Source: an uncultured Clostridia bacterium (GTDB lineage: Bacteria; Bacillota; Clostridia; Christensenellales; Borkfalkiaceae). Taken from it: a DNA stretch of 27,818 nucleotides. Of the stretch, positions 15,828-23,226 are shown one piece after another. Both the position numbers and the translations under genes were made by a program. The notes below the pieces were generated by a model, which was not told the DNA's origin, did no database searches, and saw nothing but the letters and a program-made list of their open reading frames with translations. The DNA lies in the NCBI GenBank assembly GCA_944338265.1, contig CALVLO010000154.1, positions 1-27,818 on the forward strand, written 5' to 3'. Numbering within the stretch: the stretch's first letter is position 1; each line of letters starts with the position of its first letter.

Positions 15828-16536
15828 AATGTTAATGGTCATCGGGGCATCGGCAGATATTGGCTCCAAACTGATAGATTCTATAGCGAATAACTATTCT
15901 AAAATTGTTGCTCATTATTTACATTGGAACGATGATTTGGAGATTTTGAAGCGAAAATATGGTTCCAAGCTTGTATTTCTTCAGGCCGATCTCTGTGACG
16001 CGGAGTTGTGGGATAATGTCCTGCGAACATTGACGGAGCAAAATATATACCCCGACCATATTGTACATTTATCGTCGCCCAAAATCATTACGCAGAAATT
16101 CCATAAAAGTGCATGGGATCTTTTTCAGGCCGGATGGGAGATTTCTGTCCGATCCGCGTATGCAGTATGTCAGCACTTTCTTCCGCATATGCAACAAAAC
16201 AAGTACGGGAAAATCTTATTTATGCTAAGCGCAAATACACTGAATATGCCTCCTAAATTTCAAGCAGCATATACGACAATAAAATATGCGCTACTCGGGT
16301 TGATGAAGAGTTTATCGGGGGAGTATGCAGAAAAAGGCGTGTTCGTTTACGGGGTTTCGCCTGATATGGTGAAAACAAAATTTTTATCAAAGCTGCCGGA
16401 GCTCATGGTTGAACAATATGCATTGAGCAGACCAAAAAAAGAGATTCTTTCCGTGACGGATGTCGTTTCTGTAATGGCGTTTCTTCTGTCGGATTGCGGA
16501 GATCATCTCTATGGCGAAAATATTGCAATTCGATAA
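15820..16536 (+). CDS. SDR-family oxidoreductase (FabG-like)
   Basis: This 238-residue short-chain dehydrogenase/reductase has the nucleotide-binding GASADIG at residues 9-15, a variant of GxxxGxG. It has Asp57 near the end of the third strand, catalytic Ser137 (FMLSANT), Tyr151 and Lys155 (YTTIK), and the VYGVSPDMVKTKFL stretch after them. These are features of FabG-like 3-oxoacyl-ACP reductases, and the ACP and MaoC-like neighbours support an acyl-ACP substrate, but a sugar substrate is possible. The AATG overlap with the MaoC stop suggests coupled translation. The residue HLSSPKI replaces the common NNAG motif (residues about 83-89), so it is a divergent member. Confidence 0.87.
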   Translation: MSKMLMVIGASADIGSKLIDSIANNYSKIVAHYLHWNDDLEILKRKYGSKLVFLQADLCDAELWDNVLRTLTEQNIYPDHIVHLSSPKIITQKFHKSAWDLFQAGWEISVRSAYAVCQHFLPHMQQNKYGKILFMLSANTLNMPPKFQAAYTTIKYALLGLMKSLSGEYAEKGVFVYGVSPDMVKTKFLSKLPELMVEQYALSRPKKEILSVTDVVSVMAFLLSDCGDHLYGENIAIR

Positions 16537-16604
16537 TTTGTTTATCGGAAAGCGTAAATGAGTGGCATACTTATGTCAAGTTTCATAATTGGATTGTACA
16601 ATAA

Positions 16605-18185
16605 ATGGGAAAATTAAAGTTATTTGCAAGCAATATGCTCGTGTATGGCGCCGGGGGAGTCATTGGAAAGGTGATTCCCCTGATTATGGTGCCGATCGTA
16701 ACGCGTTTGATGCCAAATTCTTCTTACTATGGCATCAGCGATATGTCGAATTCGCTTTTATCATTTTGCAGCTCGCTTGCCGTCATGGGGATGTATGACG
16801 CCATGTATAGAATGTTTTTTGAGCGTGATAAAAATGATTTTGCATATAAAAAGGAAGTATGTTCGACAACGCTTACATTTACATTGATGACTTCATTTGC
16901 AGTATTTGTCATTATGCTGCTAATGAAAGATTATCTTGCGCAATGGTTTTTTGAGGATCAACAGTATAGTTATATCATTTACATTACGGCTACGGCGACC
17001 TTGATCGGAGCAACAAATTCTATCGTATCCGCACCGACGCGAATGGAAAATAAGCGTGGCGTATATTTAATCACGAATACAGTTAGTCCGCTGATTTCTT
17101 ATGCGATCTCTATACCTCTTCTTTTGGCGGGGTATTATCTGATTGCACTCCCTCTTGCCGGGGCCATTTCGGCTTTGACAATGGAAGCAACATTCATGAT
17201 CCTGAACAGAAAATGGTTTAGCTTTAGGAAGGTCAACTGGACGCTTTTAAAACAGCTATTGATAATTGCGGTTCCGCTTTTGCCCAATTTTATTATATAC
17301 TGGGTTTTCGATTCAAGTGACAGGCTGATGATTACCAATTTGATTGGGCTTGAAGCGACAGGCGTATACGCTGTCAGTGCAAAGCTTGGGCATGTTAGTC
17401 AGCTGATTTATACCGCTTTTGCAGGCGGATGGCAGTATTTTGCATTCAGTGTCATGAAAGAGAAGGATCAAGTGAAAACGAATTCATCGATTTTCGAATA
17501 TATGGGCGCCCTTTCATTTGCATGTGCTGTATTTGCTTTTGCACTATCCGAACCGTTGTTCCATCTGTTGTTTGAAGAGGAGTATTGGGAAGGGTTCGTA
17601 GCTGCGCCCTATTTATTTTTTGCTCCGCTTTTATTGATGCTGTTCCAGATTGAATCCAACCAGTTCCTCGTTATAAAAAAGACATGGCCTAACTTGCTTG
17701 TGCTTTCACTGGGTGCCGGATTAAATATTTTGCTCAATTATTTTTTGATCCCTGTACTTGGGATAGAGGGGGCTGCCATTGGAACGCTTGTCGGATACGC
17801 TGTTTCAGTATTCATATGTACGATCGTGTTGTGCCGTATGAAACTTATGAGGATTGAACCTCGATTTATCATTGCTACCCTGCTTATTGTCGGATATATA
17901 TGCCTTTGGCGGTTTGTCATGATCAACATTGCATGGGTGAGCGTAATCGCGGCATGTGTATTTACCATTTTAATTGTTCTTCTTTATTTGAAGGATTTGA
18001 GGAATCTGTTCAAAATCATTGGGAATGCGTTGGCGCGTCGTAAAGCAGTTGCCGTCAATACTGCTTCAGAGGAAAGCTCGGACGAATCAAACAAAAATGA
18101 AGATCGCGATGCGGATAATGTCCTCGATATTGACGGGGAAGTTTCCGCAGAATGCAATGAAGAGCGCGATAACGAGGTAAAGTAG
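16605..18185 (+). CDS. Wzx-like oligosaccharide flippase (MOP superfamily)
   Basis: The 526-residue protein is a polysaccharide transporter of the MOP superfamily, which flips undecaprenyl-linked repeat units across the membrane for Wzy. The start GAGGVIGKVIPLIMVPIVTRLM split over the first helix is characteristic. About 14 membrane segments are visible through residue about 475 (for example GGVIGKVIPLIMV, LTLMTSFAVFVIMLL, AYPLISYAISIPLLL-like, LLIIAVPLLPNFIIYWVF, and the last FTILIVLLYLKDL). The last 45 or so residues are an acidic, low-complexity tail rich in E, D, N and S, which is unusual for the family. The gene closes the polysaccharide locus. The ribosome binding site is weak (GGA around 16591). 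Confidence 0.9.
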   Translation: MGKLKLFASNMLVYGAGGVIGKVIPLIMVPIVTRLMPNSSYYGISDMSNSLLSFCSSLAVMGMYDAMYRMFFERDKNDFAYKKEVCSTTLTFTLMTSFAVFVIMLLMKDYLAQWFFEDQQYSYIIYITATATLIGATNSIVSAPTRMENKRGVYLITNTVSPLISYAISIPLLLAGYYLIALPLAGAISALTMEATFMILNRKWFSFRKVNWTLLKQLLIIAVPLLPNFIIYWVFDSSDRLMITNLIGLEATGVYAVSAKLGHVSQLIYTAFAGGWQYFAFSVMKEKDQVKTNSSIFEYMGALSFACAVFAFALSEPLFHLLFEEEYWEGFVAAPYLFFAPLLLMLFQIESNQFLVIKKTWPNLLVLSLGAGLNILLNYFLIPVLGIEGAAIGTLVGYAVSVFICTIVLCRMKLMRIEPRFIIATLLIVGYICLWRFVMINIAWVSVIAACVFTILIVLLYLKDLRNLFKIIGNALARRKAVAVNTASEESSDESNKNEDRDADNVLDIDGEVSAECNEERDNEVK

Positions 18186-18299
18186 AGCGATTCCATAGGG
18201 ATGGATATGTCTGCTATTGCGGTGAAGCACGGGATAAGGTGCCTGCGGTGTGCTTTATTCTGTATTGAGACGCTGCAGGAAAGAGAAAAGTAGGGAAAC

Positions 18300-18677
18300 A
18301 TGAAGGGAAACGTTGACTGCAAAAATTTACGATTCCTTATAGGCATTCTTCCCATGCTTGCTGTCATGGTCGTTATTTTCGTTTTTTCGCAGCGGGCGGG
18401 GGATGTGTCGTCCGAACAGAGCAACGCCGTGGGTGAGTGGGTGTTAGGAATCCTCGGGATCGAGATCCCGCCCGGGCAGTCCGCCTCGGACGTGGATATC
18501 TTCTGGGGATTCACGATCCGAAAATGCGCGCATATCTTTTTGTATCTGCTCCTCGGGGCAAGCGCATTTTTATTTGTCTCACGTTTGCCGTTTCGTACGG
18601 AACCGGCGTGGCGGCCCGTTATCTGCGCGGGCGGGAGAAGCGCTGTGTCAGGCGTATATCCATCAATACGGGTTTGA
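18300..18677 (+). pseudogene. VanZ-like protein, truncated at a fusion junction
   Basis: The first 105 or so residues are VanZ-like: an N-terminal helix (FLIGILPMLAVMVVIFVF), the SQRAGDVSSEQSNAV segment, and IRKCAHIFLYLLLGASAFLFV, where the RKxxHxxxY core lies. VanZ proteins normally continue with an Asp-Glu-His-Gln loop and two more helices. Here the frame instead passes into DNA that codes in another frame for an epimerase (from about 18628) and ends at 18677. AGGGA precedes the ATG at 18300. The function of VanZ-like proteins is mostly unknown; the teicoplanin-resistance name does not imply resistance here. I regard it as a non-functional remnant. Confidence 0.72.
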
Positions 18678-19125
18678 CGTGGTGATCCCGCGGTTTCCGA
18701 GGCTGTATGGTCCGACCATGCAATCGGAGGACTCAAAAGCCTCTTCTCAGTTTATTAAAAAAGCGGTCGCGGGAGAGGATATCATATTAAAATCAAAGGG
18801 CGATCAATATTTTACGTATTGCCATGTCGCGGATGCAGTAAGCGGACTGTTATATTGTTTGCTCCAAGGGGCTTGTGGGGAAGCTTATAATATTGCGAGC
18901 GGTCAGTCGGATATTCATTTATGCGATTTGGCAAAAATCGCTGCCGATTGTGCGGGGAAAACAGTCAAGTTCGAGCTCCCGGATGCAGTTGAAAAGTCCG
19001 GTTATAGCAGAGCAACAACGTCACGGTTGGATGGAACGAAGATCATGTCCTTAGGTTGGCGAGAAAGGTTTTCTTTGCCTATGGGGCTCAAAGAGACGAT
19101 CCGTATTTTAAGGGAAACGAAATAA
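18628..19125 (+). pseudogene. NAD-dependent epimerase/dehydratase, C-terminal remnant
   Basis: From about the codons RAGEALCQAYIHQYG onward this is the C-terminal half of an extended-SDR sugar epimerase/dehydratase: VVIPRFPRLYGPTM, FIKKAVAGEDIILKSKGDQYFTYCHVADAVSGLL split over two strands, GEAYNIASGQSDIHLCDLA and SLGWRERFSLPMGLKETIR. The N-terminal Rossmann domain and the catalytic YxxxK are absent. The preceding DNA in this frame encodes no family sequence and belongs to the VanZ-like gene. The open frame can be extended to about 18574 but without a proper initiation region. It was probably part of a sugar-nucleotide gene of an earlier version of the locus. Confidence 0.75.
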
Positions 19126-19186
19126 GGCTATCAGTGTCGCCTGATCATAATCATAGGGCAGGCGCGCTGCAGAGCGAGTAAACGCC

Positions 19187-19648
19187 ATGATCGATCTTAC
19201 CAATTTGGAGCATTACCGCGAGGGGAACAGGCTGGAGGCGAAGCTCGCGCTCGGCGGGTTCCCGCACAGTGTTTGGGAGACCTACTCCGCCTTTGCCAAC
19301 ACGGCGGGCGGGATCATTCTGCTCGGCGTGGAGGAGCGCCAAGATCATTCGCTGCATGCCGTCGACCTGCCCGCGCCCGAAAAGCTCATCGAGGAATTTT
19401 GGGAGACGGTAAGCGACCCGCAAAGGGTGAGCGCCAACTTGCTGCGGGCGGAGGATGTGCAGCTGCACATCGTGGAGTGGAACCGCATCGTGGTGATCAC
19501 CGTGCCGGAGGCGCCGCCCGCCCGCAAGCCCGTCTATCTGGGGCGGGATCCGCTCCTCGGGACGTACCGCCGCAGCGGAGAGGGGGATTACCGCTGTACG
19601 CCCGCGGAGGTGCAGGCTATGCTCCGCGCGGCACGCGGCGCGCGCTGA
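19187..19648 (+). CDS. AlbA_2 (Schlafen-type) putative DNA-binding domain protein
   Basis: The 153-residue protein corresponds to the AlbA_2/Schlafen-like domain alone: a REGNRLEAKLALGGFP segment, WETYSAFANTAGGIILLGVEE (the family's hallmark split over a helix and strand), and VITVPEAPPARKPVYLGRD. Larger relatives add an ATPase-like or winged-helix C-terminal part; none is present here. The family is found in putative transcription regulators and in some defence genes, with no single role. It starts at an ATG 61 bases after the epimerase remnant and marks the return to GC-rich core DNA. I make no functional claim beyond nucleic-acid association. Confidence 0.8.
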   Translation: MIDLTNLEHYREGNRLEAKLALGGFPHSVWETYSAFANTAGGIILLGVEERQDHSLHAVDLPAPEKLIEEFWETVSDPQRVSANLLRAEDVQLHIVEWNRIVVITVPEAPPARKPVYLGRDPLLGTYRRSGEGDYRCTPAEVQAMLRAARGAR

Positions 19649-19813
19649 ACGGCTTTGGAGGATGCGCCGTCCGTTGCATCGGCGGGGCATCTTGCCGCCG
19701 ATCTTTCAAGCCGGAGGGTGCGCATGCGGGCGCAGGATGCGCCGCGCTGCGCCAAACGGCGATGCCGTCACCGCAAAAAATGCCGCAAAAATCTCGCGCC
19801 TACACGGCACAAT
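19649..19813. other. Intergenic stretch with no recognisable gene
   Basis: The region is GC-rich with short direct and inverted fragments such as GGATGCGCCG, which occurs twice (near 19660 and 19735). Frames are open here in several directions, but none has family features or a ribosome binding site. It leads into the terminator at 19814. Confidence 0.5.
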
Positions 19814-19849
19814 CGCCTCGGAAGCGTCATCCGCTTGCGGGGCGTTTTT
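19814..19849 (+). terminator. Intrinsic terminator upstream of spoVT
   Basis: A hairpin with arms CGCCTCG-G-AAGCG (19814-19826) and CGCTT-G-CGGGGCG (19832-19844) has 12 pairs including one T-G wobble, one internal G-G mismatch, and a TCATC loop. It is followed at once by TTTTT (19845-19849). It probably ends transcription from the AlbA_2 gene or the polysaccharide locus. Confidence 0.75.
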
Positions 19850-19866
19850 CATGCCCGAAGGGCGGC

Positions 19867-19895
19867 GCATAAAAATCCACGCCCTCCGCATAATG
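19867..19895 (+). promoter_or_regulatory. Candidate sigma-G promoter of spoVT
   Basis: GCATA at 19867-19871 fits the sigma-G -35 pattern GMATA. CATAATG at 19889-19895 fits the -10 pattern CATNMTA except for the last base. The spacer is 17 bases against a usual 17-18. In Bacillus subtilis spoVT is a forespore sigma-G gene. The leader would be very short, with GGAGG at 19905-19909, so this remains a weak but specific prediction. Confidence 0.35.
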
Positions 19896-19915
19896 ACAAT
19901 ATACGGAGGTTTTTT

Positions 19916-20461
19916 ATGAAAGCAACGGGAATCGTGAGGCGCATCGATGAGCTCGGGCGGGTGGTCATCCCCAAGGAGATCCGCCGCACGCTGCGCATCC
20001 GTGAGGGGGATCCCTTGGAGCTGTTTACCGACCGCGACGAGCTCATGCTCAAAAAGTACTCGCCCATCGCGAGCGTAGAGCGCTTTTCGGAGGGCACGGC
20101 GAAGTCGCTGCACGAGCAGAGCGGCTGCCTTGCCGCCATCACGGATACGGATAACGTCCTGCACGCCTTCGGCACGGGCAGGAAGGTGCTCGCGGGCAAG
20201 GCGGTCTCGGATGAGCTCACCGAGCTCATGGCGTCGCGCGGGAGCCATCTCGCAAGCCTTGCAGAGGGCGGCAAGCTCCTGCCCGTCGTCAAAGAGGGGG
20301 AGGAGGCGTTCACGGCGCAGTTCGTGGTGCCCATCGTCGCGGGCGGGGATTGCCTCGGCGCGGTGGTGCTGCTCTCTTTGGAGGAAGGCGCCGTGATGGA
20401 GGCGTCCGCCGTCAAGCTCGCGCGGCTCACTGCAGATATCATCGCGCGGCAGTTCGAATGA
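19916..20461 (+). CDS. spoVT: Stage V sporulation protein T
   Basis: SpoVT is a forespore transcription regulator that adjusts sigma-G-dependent genes. The 181-residue protein has the N-terminal AbrB-type swapped-hairpin domain almost unchanged from known SpoVT (MKATGIVRRIDELGRVVIP, then KEIRRTLRIREGDPLELF). A C-terminal GAF-like domain follows from about residue 55 to the end (CLAAITDTDNVLHAFG, FVVPIVAGGDCLGAVVLLS). Length is close to the 178 residues of the Bacillus protein. The ATG at 19916 is chosen because GGAGG (19905-19909) precedes it and the AbrB domain starts exactly there; the frame is open upstream but without homology. Neighbours spoVB/yabM-like and mazG repeat the Bacillus/Clostridia gene order. 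Confidence 0.95.
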   Translation: MKATGIVRRIDELGRVVIPKEIRRTLRIREGDPLELFTDRDELMLKKYSPIASVERFSEGTAKSLHEQSGCLAAITDTDNVLHAFGTGRKVLAGKAVSDELTELMASRGSHLASLAEGGKLLPVVKEGEEAFTAQFVVPIVAGGDCLGAVVLLSLEEGAVMEASAVKLARLTADIIARQFE

Positions 20462-20494
20462 TCGGGCATAGCGGTCCTTTCGCAAAACAGGCGG

Positions 20495-20514
20495 GGCGCG
20501 TTCGGGGACGCGCC
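20495..20514. other. GC-rich hairpin between spoVT and the SpoVB-like gene
   Basis: GGCGCGT (20495-20501) pairs with ACGCGCC (20508-20514) around the loop TCGGGG. No T run follows, so it is not a standard terminator. It may be an attenuating structure ahead of the ATG at 20526. Confidence 0.4.
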
Positions 20515-20525
20515 TCCCGTACATA

Positions 20526-21986
20526 ATGAAGCACGCAGAATTTTTCAAACACGTCGCCGTCATCAGCCTCGGCTCGCTCGCGGCAAAGGCGATCGGGGCG
20601 TTCTACCGCATCCCGCTCGCCAACCTCTTGGGCGGGTACGGGCTTGGGCTGTATCAGATGGCATACCCGCTCTTCTGCCTCATGCTCACCTTTTCCTCGG
20701 CGGGCGTGCCCTCGGCGCTCGCACGCACCGTCGCGGCGGAACGGGCGGCGGGCAAGGCGTGCGGCACGCTCCAAACGGCGCTCCGCCTCTTTGCGCTCCC
20801 GGGATTTGTGGGGACGGTACTCATGTGCCTTCTTGCGCCCGCCGTGGCGGGATGGCAGGGCGACGGCGGGCTCGTCGGGTGCTATCTCGCGCTCGCGCCC
20901 GCCGTCTTTTTTGTGGCGCTCATCGCCGTGCTGCGCGGATATTTTCAGGGGCGGAGCGAGATGCTCCCCACAGCAGTTTCAGAGATCGCAGAGCAGCTCG
21001 TCAAAGCGGTGGCGGGGCTCGCCTTCGCCGCGCGCTTTGCCTCCGACCCCGTCCGCGCCGCCCGTGCGGCGCTCTTTGCCGTTACCATGTCCGAGGTTGC
21101 CGCCCTCCTTCTGCTCGCGGTGCGCGCCCGCGGTGAACGGATACGGCGGTGGGATCGCCGCCTCGTCTCCCGCCGCCCCGCGGACATGGGTGTGCTCTTT
21201 TCCGCGATGCCCGTCATGACATGCGCGGCGCTCCTGCCCCTTTCGCACATGCTGGACAGCGTCGTCATCGTGCGCCTGCTTTCCCGCCACACGTCCGATG
21301 CCGTTGCGCTCTACGGGCTGTTTGCGGGGAGCGTCGCCTCCCTCATCTCCCTGCCCGCCACCGTCTGCTGCGGGCTCGTGGCGGCATCCGTGCCCGCCGT
21401 TGCTTCCTGCGCGGCGCACGGGGAGGAGGCGCGCCGCCGCACCTGCCTTGCCGTGCTCGTCACGCTCGCGCTCGCCCTGCCCTGCGCCGCGGGGCTGTTT
21501 GCCTTTGCCCGCCCCGCGGTGGCGCTCCTCTATCCCGCGCTCGGGTCGGAGGAGGCAGAAGTGCTCGTGCGCCTCCTGCGCCTCTCGTCCGTCTCGGCGG
21601 CGACGCTCGCGGGGCTGGATACGCTCTCGGCATGCCTCATCGGCATGGGAAGGGCGCGGCAGGCGGCGCTTGCCATGCTCGCGGGCGTGTGCGTCAAACT
21701 CGCGCTGCAGCTCCTCCTCGTGGGCGATCCCGCATGGTCGGTCTACGGCGCGGCGGTCGCCGCAAATGCCTGCTATCTGGTTGCTTTTTTCCTCGATCTG
21801 TTTTATACTGTAAGAAAAACGCATCAGCGAGGGAGAATGTATGGTCACAGTGGTAGGATTGGGCGCCGCGCGGGGCGATCTCACGGCAGGCGCGCTCGAA
21901 GCAGTGCGTGCGGCAGACAAGGTGTTCGTGCGCACGCAGATGCACCCTTCGGTGCAAAACCTGAAGGACGCGGGGATCGCGTATGA
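20526..21986 (+). CDS. SpoVB/YabM/MurJ-like MOP-superfamily flippase
   Basis: This multi-spanning protein (486 codons) belongs to the SpoVB/YabM/MurJ group, which moves lipid-linked precursors across the membrane. The N-terminus VAVISLGSLAAKAIGAFYRIPLANLLG (read across the first helix) with GLGLYQMAYPLF is typical. Repeated hydrophobic segments continue to AANACYLVAFFLDLFYTVRKTH at about residue 435. The family would end about here. The frame runs on for about 50 more residues that overlap mazG by 146 bases and are basic and low in complexity, so the original stop was probably lost or the end is frameshifted. The position between spoVT and mazG matches yabM of Bacillus. Confidence 0.88.
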   Translation: MKHAEFFKHVAVISLGSLAAKAIGAFYRIPLANLLGGYGLGLYQMAYPLFCLMLTFSSAGVPSALARTVAAERAAGKACGTLQTALRLFALPGFVGTVLMCLLAPAVAGWQGDGGLVGCYLALAPAVFFVALIAVLRGYFQGRSEMLPTAVSEIAEQLVKAVAGLAFAARFASDPVRAARAALFAVTMSEVAALLLLAVRARGERIRRWDRRLVSRRPADMGVLFSAMPVMTCAALLPLSHMLDSVVIVRLLSRHTSDAVALYGLFAGSVASLISLPATVCCGLVAASVPAVASCAAHGEEARRRTCLAVLVTLALALPCAAGLFAFARPAVALLYPALGSEEAEVLVRLLRLSSVSAATLAGLDTLSACLIGMGRARQAALAMLAGVCVKLALQLLLVGDPAWSVYGAAVAANACYLVAFFLDLFYTVRKTHQRGRMYGHSGRIGRRAGRSHGRRARSSACGRQGVRAHADAPFGAKPEGRGDRV

Positions 21987-23226
21987 GAGCTTCGATGCGC
22001 TCTACGAACGCAGCAGGAGCTACGAATCGCTCTCGGCGCACATCGTGCGGGCGGTGCGCGCGGCAGGGAAAACGCAAAACGTCTGCTATTGTGTGGACGG
22101 CGCGCCCTCCGAAGACCGTGCTGCGCGCACCCTCATGCAGGCGAAGCACACCTGCGTCATAGACGGCGTCTCCAAGGCGTCCGCGGCTGCGGCGCGGGCG
22201 AACGTGGGCGATCATCTCGCCCTCTCCGCCTACGAAGTGGAGGGGCGGGAGCTCGTGCGCCCGCTCGTCGTGTACGATCTCGCCGATCCATCCCTCGCGG
22301 CGGATGTCAAGCTCGCCCTTGCCGATTCGTTCGGCGACGAGGCGCCCGCCTTTTTCGTGCGCGGCGGCAAGGCGTCGCCCATCTTGCTCTACGAGGCAGA
22401 TCGTCAGAAGACGTATGATGCGACCTGCGCGCTCGTCCTGCCCGAGGTCCCTCTGCTCGAAAAGCAGCGCTTTTCCCTCTTCGATCTGCTCGCCGTACTG
22501 CGGCGGCTGCGCGCGCCGGACGGCTGCCCGTGGGACCGGGCGCAGACGCACGAGAGCATTCGCATCAACGCCCTCGAAGAGGCATACGAGCTCGTGGATG
22601 CCATCGATGCGGCAGACCCCGCCAAAATGTGCGAAGAGGCGGGCGACGTCGTCATGCAGGCGGCGTTCCACACCCTCATCGAGGAGGAGCGCGGCGGCTT
22701 CAACATGACGGACGTACTCACGGGCGTGTGCGAAAAGCTCATCACGCGGCACACGCACGTCTTCGGCAAGGATCGCGCCGCCGGCGCGGAGGGCGCGCTC
22801 TCCGTGTGGGATCAGAACAAGATGAAGGAGAAGGGGCAGAAGACCTTCTCGGATGCCGTCAACGATGTGCCCGCCTGCTTCCCCGCCCTCCTGCGCGCGC
22901 AAAAGATCATGAAGCGTATGGAAAAGGGCGGCTGGGATGTCCGCGCAGATGCGTATGACCGCCTCGCCGTCGCCTCCAAGGTCTTTGCCGAAACAATGTG
23001 CGGACCGGATGCGGAGACGGCGCTCGGCGAGCTCTTATGGGCGGTCACCTCGCTCGGGCTCATCGTCAAAAAGGATTGCGAGCAGGTGCTTTTGGACCGC
23101 GTCAAGCGGGCGCAGCAAGATTACACCGCGTTCGAGGCGCGCGTGCGGGCGGCGGGGAAGGATGTCTCCTCCCTCACGCCCGAAGAGCGCACCGCGTACA
23201 TGGATGAGGTCAGGCGTGATACATAA
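21841..23226 (+). CDS. mazG: YabN-type fusion: tetrapyrrole-methylase-like domain plus MazG
   Basis: The 461-residue protein has an N-terminal SAM-dependent methylase-like domain (MVTVVGLGAARGDLTAGALE, residues 1-200), in which the usual GLGPGD loop is altered. A MazG nucleoside-triphosphate pyrophosphohydrolase domain follows from about residue 211 (RRLRAPDGCPWDRAQTHES, the metal-binding LEEAYEL and CEEAGDVVMQ). A second, weaker MazG-like repeat lies at about 350-440 (GWDVRADAYDRLA onward). MazG hydrolyses NTPs and helps clear aberrant nucleotides; the role of the methylase half in YabN is unclear. The Shine-Dalgarno GAGGGAGA ends shortly before the ATG. The gene starts inside the end of the preceding gene and overlaps dus by 11 bases. 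Confidence 0.93.
   Translation: MVTVVGLGAARGDLTAGALEAVRAADKVFVRTQMHPSVQNLKDAGIAYESFDALYERSRSYESLSAHIVRAVRAAGKTQNVCYCVDGAPSEDRAARTLMQAKHTCVIDGVSKASAAAARANVGDHLALSAYEVEGRELVRPLVVYDLADPSLAADVKLALADSFGDEAPAFFVRGGKASPILLYEADRQKTYDATCALVLPEVPLLEKQRFSLFDLLAVLRRLRAPDGCPWDRAQTHESIRINALEEAYELVDAIDAADPAKMCEEAGDVVMQAAFHTLIEEERGGFNMTDVLTGVCEKLITRHTHVFGKDRAAGAEGALSVWDQNKMKEKGQKTFSDAVNDVPACFPALLRAQKIMKRMEKGGWDVRADAYDRLAVASKVFAETMCGPDAETALGELLWAVTSLGLIVKKDCEQVLLDRVKRAQQDYTAFEARVRAAGKDVSSLTPEERTAYMDEVRRDT

Noticed and set aside
18224..18275. Possible terminator after the Wzx-like gene (AAGCAC paired with GTGCTT)
   Set aside because: The stem is short, the loop is about 19 bases and only a weak T run follows.
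19273..19872. 199-codon plus-strand frame overlapping the AlbA_2 gene
   Set aside because: Alanine/arginine-rich out-of-frame reading of the AlbA_2 gene that runs through the terminator.
20979..22902. Long minus-strand frames opposite the SpoVB-like gene and mazG
   Set aside because: GC-rich shadows of well-supported sense genes; they encode Arg/His-rich sequence without motifs.
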